Below the pieces are notes generated by a model. It was not told where the DNA came from, did not search any database, and saw nothing but the letters and a program-made list of their open reading frames with translations. A DNA stretch of 37,224 bases from a virus. Position 1 is the stretch's first letter. Each line of letters opens with the position of its first letter. The position numbers and the translations under genes are program-made. This document shows positions 9,201 through 16,422 of the stretch, piece after piece. The stretch is from the IMG/VR virus record IMGVR_UViG_3300032288_001288, positions 1 through 37,224 of that record; one strand, written 5' to 3'.

Positions 9201-12200
9201 CCTGTAATGCAGGCAGGACGCGATGCACAAGCCCAGTTGTCTGCTGCGCAACGACGCGTTGAAGAGGCGGCTAAAAATATGCCGCAACTGCCAGACCTTA
9301 CTGAGCAGTCGCTTGACGACAAACTTGATGCGTTGGTTAGCGAGTTTTCTGAAGGCACGCCCAAAGAACTTGCTGCAATTAGATCAAAAGCACGGCGTGT
9401 ACCAGCCGCCGTGCGGCCCCCAGCTTTGTTGGGCGCAGACATTCCTGGCCAGATAGAAGCCAACAACCGGCAGATTGAGCAGCTCAATCAGGACATTCAG
9501 TACGCTGGCAAACCGTCAGACGCTGAGAAAGTTGCTGCCCTTAATGCGATGAAGGCTGAGCGCGACCAACGCAGGGCTGAGAACAAGCGCCTTGCGGAAC
9601 AGTACAACCGTTTGCAAAAAGAAAGTGCGCCAGAAGAGACCGGCGAAGTTGCTGACATGCGGCAAGAACTTGCCACCATTGAGCGCACGCTTGCGGCAGG
9701 CACGTTTGAAAACAATGCCAATATCACCCGGCAGCTTGAGGCTGCGCGGGATGAACTCAAAGGCCGGATTGAAGCGGCGGTCGGGCCTGCGGTTTCTGAA
9801 GAAACGGCTACCGAAAGAGAGCTTAAACAGCTACAGGCGCAACTGGAAGAACAACGTAAAAAAGAACAGACGCCAGAAGTTGAAAAAAAGATTGCCACGC
9901 TGGAAGGGCAAATCAACCAACTTGAAGGACAGCGCGAGTTCCTTCCCGCCGCTGGGTTCCCATCCACTGCGCTGGCAGGCCGTCTGAAACCTGTACCCGC
10001 CGAAGACCTGACCAAAGCCCGCACTGCCGTTGTTGCTGCAACGCAAAAAATTGAAGACATCCGCAAAGCAGCAATGCGTGTGGCCGACATGGGTGAGCAG
10101 TACTTCCGTGAAGTTGCAACGACGTACCAACTGCAGATTGACAAAGAAAACCAAGCGCTAAGCAACATTAAAAAACGAATTGCAGACTTGTCTGACGAAC
10201 AAGCAGAAACAACAAAAGAAATTAACGCTGCAAAGTCGCCTGAAGATAAAGCAAAAGCAATCAAAAAACTTGAGGAGCTGCAAGAGCGAGAAGTCAATCT
10301 TAAAGACTTGCTAACTGTACGTGAGCGGCGCTCCGAGGCAATGCAAGAAGCCCGTGCAGAAGTGCAGCGCTTTCTTAACCTTGCGCGATTAGCAGGCGTA
10401 AACAAAACAACCAACTTGCGCGAGAGCCTTGACCAAGCGCTTGACCGTGCGCTGGCTGACAAAGACAAGAAAGAAGCTGCGCTTGCCGAGCTGCAAAAGA
10501 AACAGCGCATGTACGAGCAGCAAGAAGCTGCTAGGCGCGGCATAGACTTTGGCGAAGCTGAAGCTGAAAAGATCACTGCTGGTGAAGCAGAAGGTTTTGT
10601 GTCTGGTCGCGGCAAAGCGCTGGGCGAAAAGCCCAAGGCCAAGCGTAGCTGGGTTGTCAGCAAAGACAGCAAGGTTCAGGTCATTAAGCCAGACCAGTCT
10701 AAGAAATTGCAAGACGCAATTCAAAGCGCCGTGGCTTTGGTAGGTGAAGCACGCCGTGAGAAAGAAACGGCAAAAGAAGCCTTGAAAACCCAGGCAATGT
10801 CTGCCGACCGTGTGGCAGAACTTAAAGCAGCGCTTACTAAACTTGAAGCGCAGCTCAACGCGCACTACACCCCAGCGCAAGCGGCAGAACTTCAAAACGA
10901 GATTACACGCCTGCGTGAAGCACTGGCTACGGCCCCTGTGCCTCCCGCTGTTGCCGACATTGCGACCACGTACGCCAAAGCGACAACCGCTACAAAAGGT
11001 TTGCCTGCGTCCGAACGTGTGGCACAGATGCTATTTGAGGCAGGCATCAAAGAGAAAAAAGCTGCGGCAAAATTAAGTGCCGCTGAGCAAGGCGCTGCTG
11101 CTGCCGAGAACAAGTACGAGTCGTCTAGAAAAGCGCGTTTGCAGGCTGAGAAAAAACTTGCGCGGTTGAAAGACCCCAAAAAGATTCAGGGCGTCAAACT
11201 GCAAATTGGTAACTTGGACGGGGCTTCGCAAAAACTGCGTAATGATATTGCGGATGCTATTAACGCACGCCGCCGCGCTGAAGAGAATTACATGGCCGCC
11301 CGTCTGGAGCGGCTGCTGCTTAATCAGCAAATGGGTGAGCACGCCAAGCGTGAAGCTGCAAGCATTACTGCTCAGTTGGCCAGCGCTGCGGATACTGTGA
11401 CCGCCCTGCAACAGCAGTTGGCTACGGCAGAAGCTAACGAGGCCACAATGCGCGGCAAGCTCGATAAGAGCAGCGCTGAGCTGGAAAAAGCCCAAGAAGA
11501 CGCAGAAGTTGCACGGCAAGCCGCACGCAACGCTGGGCGACTGGCTGAAACGAAAGCCCGACGCGACGCACTGGATGCAGCTAGGGCCGCGCAGGAACGC
11601 GCCAGGACTTTGCAGGCTGGCCTTGGTTTGCCCGGCAGACGCATAGAGCGCGACACCGCAGGCAAGCTTATGACGGCGGCGCAGGCGGAGATTCGCCAGC
11701 GTATGGCCGCTGCGGAAACAAACTTGTCGAAAGCCATTAAGGCAGGCGACCAAGCCAACATTAAAAAGTACACCGCTGAAGTTGAAGCTACAACCAGAGA
11801 GTTGGCACAGGTGTACGGCAAAGCGCCAGTTGTTGAAACTGAGGTTGGTGTTGAGCGTGCGGCTGCGCCGCAACCTGCTGTTGTTGAAGGTATGCGCTCC
11901 ACTTCGCGCCGTGAAGGCCCGGCTGTTCGGTATGTGCGCGGTGGCAGCAAAGCCATCATGCAGTCTGGCGTTGTCAAGCTGCGGGCTGCTGGTCTGTCAC
12001 AAGAAGCTGCCAATGCGGTTAGCCTGTACGTTGCCAAGAACAAGATCAGGGGCGCGAAGACTACGGAAAAAATCGAGGAGCTGACCAAAGCTTTTGATGC
12101 GTTGACTGAAGGCATGACCGAAGAGCAGGTCAAGGCAGCGGTGGCAGAGGGCAAACGCCTTATGGGGCTTGGCCCAACGGCGGAATTGATTGCCAAACGC

Positions 12201-15200
12201 GCCTCATACCAAGAAGCGCTTGCAGACGTAAACAAGGCGGAACAAGAGCTGCGTGAAGCTAAAACACCGCTAACCAAAGAACTGGCGCAAGATGCGTTGA
12301 CGCTGGCAGAGCAGCGTGTGGAAAAAGCGTCCAATGCGTACGATCAAGCTAAAGCACTGTACGAAACGTCGCAAATCAAACGTGGCAAGCAGGCCGAAAA
12401 GGAAGCCGTTGAAGCGTTGTTTGACGAGGCAGAAATTGCGCAAGACACAAAAGCCGCTAAGTTGGGTAAGGGCGCAAAGCGCACTGCTGCAACGGTTGAG
12501 ACCAGCGCAGCTCCTGAACAAGACGAAGATGTTGCTGGGCTTGGGCTAGACCTTCCGACAGAAAACAAAGACGTTGCAATTGAGTACACCACTGCAACGC
12601 GTACCCCTGCGGACTTGCTGGTGCAGCAAGCTATCCTTGACGGACGGCTACAAGATGCGCTGGATCGGTTGAGCTACTACGGCGCAAACGAACTGATCCG
12701 GCAAAGCGCCCGAGAGCTGCGTCCGCTGGTGTTGCGCACCAAGATTGTTATTGACCCAAACCTGACTGTTGACGGTAAGTCTGTTCCGGCAGCGTTCAGC
12801 CCAGAACGCAACACTGCTTATTTTCGTCCAACGGAAATCAACGACGAGAACATCATCCACGAGGTGATACACGCCGCTACGCTGCGGGTGTTGCGTATGC
12901 CGGAGGCTGAGCTTACGGCGCGGCAACTGGGGGCCAAAAAAGAACTTGCAGCTATCTTTAAGCAGCTTGAAACCCGGACAGACCTAGCCAAACAGTACGG
13001 TCTGGAAAACGTTGAGGAGTTTGTTTCTGAAATACAGTCCAACGTTGAGTTCCGTGCGGCCATTGACACCAAGCCTTGGTACAAGCGTGTGTGGAACGCC
13101 CTTGTGCGGCTGTTTAGCAAGGCACCGAATGAAACGCTTAGCGAGCGTGCGGGGCGTCTGGTCAGGCAGATTTACCTGCCGTCGGCCAAGATTGCGGGGC
13201 CAAGCGAAACCGTAGCATCTGGTGGCAACAGAGTGCAGGCGGATATGTATCACGGTTCACCGAACACCGAGATACAGACTTTTGAAGGGCTTACATTTTT
13301 TACGCCCAACAAAAATGTTGCGGTGCAGTATGCCAACGGCCAAGTGGCGTTTACCGGCAAAACGGCCAACAAGGGCGGCAAAGTTTATCCTGTGTCTGTT
13401 TCGACCGTAAACACTCTTGACCTCCGAAAACCTGAGCACCGCAAAATTTACGAAGAAGCACGTGCCGCGTGGAACAAAACTGCTGACGTAGACGCCCGTC
13501 TACCTGCTATCACAAGCGAAGGATTCGTAATGTCCAACTCGGGGCTACCCGGTTACGGACGAATTCGCGCTGTTCTTGAGGCTATGCCGCAGTTTGATTC
13601 TGCGTTTGTTGATGAGGGGTCGCAGGGCGTAGCGTTGGCGGTAGTGGATGGCTCATCGGCAAAAATAAACACCGGGGCTGACCTTGTAGCTTCTGCGTTT
13701 AGAGGCAAGCCGCAAGAGTCCTCTATGGTGGGGCGGCCCGCCGGTACGCTGGCTACGCTGCACGGCAATTTCTTTGGTCTGGCCGGGCGGGTACAGCTTG
13801 TTGATCGGTTGGCGGCTGCTGACAAAGCGTTTGTGGAAGGCCAAAAGGCAGGCAATCTGTCATCGCTGGAAGCCGAGAACGCCCAATACTTCATGCGTAT
13901 GGGTGACATGACAACACAAGCTGCTGGCCAGTTCATCACTACGGGTCCGGTCAGCATTGTGAAAGACCGGCTGGATAACAAAGTGGAAGAGCGCTATCAG
14001 TCACAGTCCGGGGCAAACCTTGTGACTATGGCTGAGTACATGGAGCGTGCCGGGCAAGAAGGGCTTGGGTCTGCGCAGGAAGTCGAGACGTTGCTAACCG
14101 TCAAGATTGCCGGTGATCGCGCCAACGCTCTGCCTCGGGGCTGGGAGCGTCTGTTTTCTGACAACCCCGCTAAGGCCAAGGCTGAGTACGACGCTGCTGT
14201 TGCCAAGATTAACGCCAACCCGGCGGCCAAGAAGTTTATGGATGCTGCAGCCGCAGAGTACAAGGCGTACAACGATGGGCTGATGGACTTTGCCGAGCAA
14301 ACGGGATTCATAGCCGCAGAAGAAGCTCGCCGTCTAAAGAAGACGCCCTACGTTCCGTACTACCGGATCGACAACGGTGTGGTCAAGCTGTTTGTGGACC
14401 GCGAGACTCCGCTGGTCATCGGCAACATCAAGGACAACCCAGACCTTCAGCAACTGCTTGGCGACAACAAGCAGATCATGCCGATACTGACCAGCGCTGT
14501 GCAAAACACATTCATGCTGACCCGCATGGGGCTGCGCAACAAGGCTACGCAAGAGACGGCATCGGCGCTGGAGAAGGCCGGGTTTGTGACCAAGATGGGC
14601 GAAGGCATGGGGCTTGCCAACGTCAACACCGTCCACTACAAGTACAAAGGCAAACCGTACTTTGCAACCATTGACGCGGATCAGTTTGGTATCCCGGCAG
14701 AACTGATCGTCAAGGGCATGGAGGGTATCAAGACTACGATCCCGGACCTTGTGCGGTTGATGGGTATTCCGGCTGACTGGATTCGCACGTTTGTTACGCG
14801 CTCTCCGGCGTACGTGCTGCGGCAGTTGATTCGTGATCCGATGAACGCAGCCATTACCGGCGGGGTGGACGGCGTGCCTGTGCTCAACGCACTGAAGCAG
14901 TTTGCCAAGATGAAGGCTGGCCGCAACCCCTCGGCTGACGCTTTGATGCGCGGGTTGGCTGTGAGCAGCAACATCTACACCGGCAACGAGCAAGACATGC
15001 AGAAGTTCCTTGAGGCTGCTTCCAGTGGGCGTGGGAAGTGGAGCAAGATGATGGGCATGTTTGATCAGCTTGCGCTGGAGTCGGATGCGGCAACACGCAC
15101 CGCCATCTACGAAGACGCACTGAAGAAAGGTTTGTCCGAGCGGCAAGCTCAGTTCCGTGCGCTGGAGGCGCAAAACTTTAGCCGCCGTGGCCTGTCACCC

Positions 15201-16271
15201 AGCGTGCAGTACCTATCGACGCTGGTACCCTTCTTCAACGCGCAGATTCAGGGTCTCGATGCGCTGTACCGCAGTTTCCGTGGCGACATGCCGTTCTCTG
15301 AAAAGCTGGAGATTCGTAAAAAGCTTGCGGTCAGGGGGTCGCTGTTGATACTTACTGCGTTGGGTTACGCCTTCATGATGCGCGACAACGAGGAATACAA
15401 GAAGGCTACGCCGGAAGAGCGCTACAGCAACTTCTTTGTGCCGCTGCCCGGCACCAAAGAGATGTTCAAGATTCCAATCCCCTACGAGGTTGGCTTGCTT
15501 TTCAAGGCGCTGCCTGAGGCGATACTGGACAGCATCCTCGGGGATACAAAAGCTCAAGAAGCTGCCAAAGGTATCGGCAAGTTGCTCATGCAGTCGGCCC
15601 CCGGAGTTATTCCGGCAGCAGGCAAACCGCTGATTGAGGCTGCGTACGGGCAGACAATGGTTGGGCCAATTGAGTCTGAGCGGGAACTGAAGCTGCCCGC
15701 AGGCCAGCGCTACCGTGAGGCTACGCCTGAAGTGCTCAAGACCCTGGGTTCGTACACGGGCGAGGTGGGAATATCGCCGCTGATGCTTGAGCATCTTGCT
15801 AAGGGCTACACCAGCATGTTGGGCGTGTCGTTGCTGCGCATGCTGGACCCCGTGATGGGTGAAGCCCTGGACAATAAGGCGACCGCACCACTGAGCAAGA
15901 TGCCGTTCTTTGGCGGGTTGTTCCAGACAGCCGATGGCCGGTTCCTGATCGAACGCGCTTACAGCCGCATGGAAGAAATTACGCAGGCGGTTGAGGGGTA
16001 CGAGGACTTGCAAAAGCGTGGGAAGAAAGCCGAGGCGAAGGAGTTTGCGCAGCGTAAAGCGGACTTGCTGGCAGCAGCCGACATGGCCGGTACGTTCCGT
16101 CAACGCTCAGGGGATATGTTTGCCGACGAGCGGGCCATCCGCGCAGAGCCAAGCCTTACCCGTGAGCAGAAAGACGCGTTGATTGCAAAGCTCAAGGCGG
16201 CACAGCAGGAGGAGGCGCGGCAGTTTTACGCGGCTTCCGAAAGAACCACACGCCAACAACCCCGTCCTTGA
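6261..16271 (+). CDS. Giant 3336-residue polyvalent virion protein: coiled coil, zincin, ART-like and LPD38-like domains
   Basis: ATG 6261 follows GAGGT by 6 bases. Residues 1-35 carry LPDGRVVEFPDSVP. Residues ~134-240 are Ala/Gly-rich and hydrophobic with several membrane-like helices. About 330-2090 is an extremely charged coiled coil. Residues ~2115-2290 form a metalloprotease-like unit: H2200-E-V-I-H2204 with E2252/E2253 or E2257 (EEFVSE) as possible third ligand. About 2328-2470 look like an ADP-ribosyltransferase: Y2330-H2331-G-S at the start, a TFFTP...A..YA block, and D2451-E2452 near the end. About 2495-3330 resemble LPD38 of polyvalent proteins, including VPFFNAQIQG and a hydrophobic helix near 3026-3041. 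Known theme: such multidomain proteins are packaged and enter the cell with phage DNA to counter defences. No frameshift seen. Enzyme activities are predicted from motifs. Confidence 0.8.
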   Translation: MPYTVALPDGRVVEFPDSVPKERAAELLRQQFPAPEPKSAGFSVSDIFTSLGQGALGSTKALTDVAGADNVASKKLQEASEALQQRLSPERQAELKRQQERAQKAAASGSTWEEIKAAAQSIGEAPLQSTAQALGSFLPYIPTMFLGPAAAALGLGTRATAAATNVAKAAPAAIGTAQGAGAVKGAIYEGVYEAERKDGVPEDAARAKATAAQDYFGKNIDQILLGAGVGYVSGKYGAESLLRPGAAAKAEGSMLGRVGTALATDVPTEALQGGQEQFASNLALQREGRDVPLFQGVAAQATQEGLMGALGSAPVAAIRGPGDVKLREEQDRRAQESARLQAEAEAKRAEQDAFRQTPAYLDDLEQRFATLKTTEQQLKAAIPGKVDKDDLLAVEEKRRAVEALNEFKKSDEYGNTIDEYTAAYDQLRPRVQERKATEREQQRVERVGAAPQGTQLDLAGEPGAVQDMSQMGQVRALEQYISSFDKQIKQAQTAEDTNQVLALKNKQYDAQQQIAALLPDPSMLADAKALAQRNLETYQTQIKTLAEQADKKPEQYRQLEQLSNLANQVRQAITGIEATQKTVEKYKPVEVQKPIDKTQELNKLTKQLSKQAELGEDVTPTLEKIRALETVAEQPSLFSEEDLRTVTPKGLGDFIADERERVKALREKLDSERAAMQRMAATPQTETSEEVQRRRKELVEEARKTAEQIKQRNQDLVDIERLQQLSEQFNQQRRTLMAQNKPVPELLNKRLATLQQDIESTTMRLKAREPVREGQQTLAPAAPEGEFAPRVTDAQLMEQRDRDIAALLDQYLPGALGVTPKQEVLQIQGPEGPREARITTLGGESYKALRQELENIQSRRNNVVETLFEVGGPAADALRSEIVMLVTREVELQRQLNKLNALSPEYRQDLQSLVRGAFTRVSAIPRNRTPNLAEQQYLDAVDNLQSVDDATLDAIYEMNKLAYDARRRGVVDITDLVQNNPVMQAGRDAQAQLSAAQRRVEEAAKNMPQLPDLTEQSLDDKLDALVSEFSEGTPKELAAIRSKARRVPAAVRPPALLGADIPGQIEANNRQIEQLNQDIQYAGKPSDAEKVAALNAMKAERDQRRAENKRLAEQYNRLQKESAPEETGEVADMRQELATIERTLAAGTFENNANITRQLEAARDELKGRIEAAVGPAVSEETATERELKQLQAQLEEQRKKEQTPEVEKKIATLEGQINQLEGQREFLPAAGFPSTALAGRLKPVPAEDLTKARTAVVAATQKIEDIRKAAMRVADMGEQYFREVATTYQLQIDKENQALSNIKKRIADLSDEQAETTKEINAAKSPEDKAKAIKKLEELQEREVNLKDLLTVRERRSEAMQEARAEVQRFLNLARLAGVNKTTNLRESLDQALDRALADKDKKEAALAELQKKQRMYEQQEAARRGIDFGEAEAEKITAGEAEGFVSGRGKALGEKPKAKRSWVVSKDSKVQVIKPDQSKKLQDAIQSAVALVGEARREKETAKEALKTQAMSADRVAELKAALTKLEAQLNAHYTPAQAAELQNEITRLREALATAPVPPAVADIATTYAKATTATKGLPASERVAQMLFEAGIKEKKAAAKLSAAEQGAAAAENKYESSRKARLQAEKKLARLKDPKKIQGVKLQIGNLDGASQKLRNDIADAINARRRAEENYMAARLERLLLNQQMGEHAKREAASITAQLASAADTVTALQQQLATAEANEATMRGKLDKSSAELEKAQEDAEVARQAARNAGRLAETKARRDALDAARAAQERARTLQAGLGLPGRRIERDTAGKLMTAAQAEIRQRMAAAETNLSKAIKAGDQANIKKYTAEVEATTRELAQVYGKAPVVETEVGVERAAAPQPAVVEGMRSTSRREGPAVRYVRGGSKAIMQSGVVKLRAAGLSQEAANAVSLYVAKNKIRGAKTTEKIEELTKAFDALTEGMTEEQVKAAVAEGKRLMGLGPTAELIAKRASYQEALADVNKAEQELREAKTPLTKELAQDALTLAEQRVEKASNAYDQAKALYETSQIKRGKQAEKEAVEALFDEAEIAQDTKAAKLGKGAKRTAATVETSAAPEQDEDVAGLGLDLPTENKDVAIEYTTATRTPADLLVQQAILDGRLQDALDRLSYYGANELIRQSARELRPLVLRTKIVIDPNLTVDGKSVPAAFSPERNTAYFRPTEINDENIIHEVIHAATLRVLRMPEAELTARQLGAKKELAAIFKQLETRTDLAKQYGLENVEEFVSEIQSNVEFRAAIDTKPWYKRVWNALVRLFSKAPNETLSERAGRLVRQIYLPSAKIAGPSETVASGGNRVQADMYHGSPNTEIQTFEGLTFFTPNKNVAVQYANGQVAFTGKTANKGGKVYPVSVSTVNTLDLRKPEHRKIYEEARAAWNKTADVDARLPAITSEGFVMSNSGLPGYGRIRAVLEAMPQFDSAFVDEGSQGVALAVVDGSSAKINTGADLVASAFRGKPQESSMVGRPAGTLATLHGNFFGLAGRVQLVDRLAAADKAFVEGQKAGNLSSLEAENAQYFMRMGDMTTQAAGQFITTGPVSIVKDRLDNKVEERYQSQSGANLVTMAEYMERAGQEGLGSAQEVETLLTVKIAGDRANALPRGWERLFSDNPAKAKAEYDAAVAKINANPAAKKFMDAAAAEYKAYNDGLMDFAEQTGFIAAEEARRLKKTPYVPYYRIDNGVVKLFVDRETPLVIGNIKDNPDLQQLLGDNKQIMPILTSAVQNTFMLTRMGLRNKATQETASALEKAGFVTKMGEGMGLANVNTVHYKYKGKPYFATIDADQFGIPAELIVKGMEGIKTTIPDLVRLMGIPADWIRTFVTRSPAYVLRQLIRDPMNAAITGGVDGVPVLNALKQFAKMKAGRNPSADALMRGLAVSSNIYTGNEQDMQKFLEAASSGRGKWSKMMGMFDQLALESDAATRTAIYEDALKKGLSERQAQFRALEAQNFSRRGLSPSVQYLSTLVPFFNAQIQGLDALYRSFRGDMPFSEKLEIRKKLAVRGSLLILTALGYAFMMRDNEEYKKATPEERYSNFFVPLPGTKEMFKIPIPYEVGLLFKALPEAILDSILGDTKAQEAAKGIGKLLMQSAPGVIPAAGKPLIEAAYGQTMVGPIESERELKLPAGQRYREATPEVLKTLGSYTGEVGISPLMLEHLAKGYTSMLGVSLLRMLDPVMGEALDNKATAPLSKMPFFGGLFQTADGRFLIERAYSRMEEITQAVEGYEDLQKRGKKAEAKEFAQRKADLLAAADMAGTFRQRSGDMFADERAIRAEPSLTREQKDALIAKLKAAQQEEARQFYAASERTTRQQPRP

Positions 16272-16422
16272 TGCCGGGGGTAGCCTGCGCATCAAAGATG
16301 CGCAGGCCAACTGCTTTTACCAGCACGTACTCGCGAGTCTTTTCGAAGTCGAGGCAGGGGACAAAGAACCCCTGGCCTCGCTCAAGCTGCTTCCAAGGAA
16401 GGCGCAGTCTGGAGTAATCCAT
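16192..16422 (-). CDS. Small conserved-looking protein (LPW..LERGQGFFVPCLD) overlapping both arms
   Basis: Reads MDYSRLRLPWKQLERG, then GQGFFVPCLDFEKTRE and GLRIFDAQATPGIKDG VVGVWFFRKP: 76 residues. I have seen this 'W..L..GQGFFVPCLD...GV.F.R' pattern in small phage proteins of unknown function. ATG 16422 has GGAAG 6 bases upstream; ATG 16428 is an alternative giving 78 residues. It starts inside the last codons of the primase gene in another frame and runs 80 bases antisense into the 3' end of the giant gene, so it is the last gene of the leftward operon. The segment looks protein-like whereas the extension upstream of 16428 in this frame is Arg/Ser-rich and a shadow of the primase gene. Confidence 0.65.
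   Translation of the reverse strand: MDYSRLRLPWKQLERGQGFFVPCLDFEKTREYVLVKAVGLRIFDAQATPGIKDGVVGVWFFRKPRKTAAPPPAVPP
16283..16307. terminator. Perfect 11-bp stem with 3-base loop at the convergent junction
   Basis: GCCTGCGCATC (16283-16293), loop AAA, GATGCGCAGGC (16297-16307). It lies 12 bases after the stop of the giant + strand gene and near the end of the - strand operon, where a bidirectional terminator would be expected. No T run follows in either direction, so classical intrinsic termination is doubtful. The same bases encode GLRIFDAQA of the small minus-strand gene, so the symmetry might be partly coding. Confidence 0.45.
16351..16379 (-). terminator. Hairpin just after the primase stop codon
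   Basis: GAGGCAGGGG and CCCCTGGCCTC pair around an 8-base loop with one bulged base, starting 3 bases downstream of the primase stop on the - strand. There is no T tract. It lies in the coding region of the 16192-16422 gene, so it could lower read-through or be incidental. Confidence 0.3.

Noticed and set aside
9497-10672. Long open frame of 391 residues on the - strand
   Set aside because: Lies entirely inside the giant + strand gene; Ser/Ala/Arg-rich without motifs and without a ribosome-binding site. It is a shadow of the coiled-coil codons.
6261-16271. Suspicion that the giant ORF is an assembly artefact or fusion of several genes
   Set aside because: No internal stop, frameshift or composition break was seen, and the ordered domain layout matches known polyvalent proteins.
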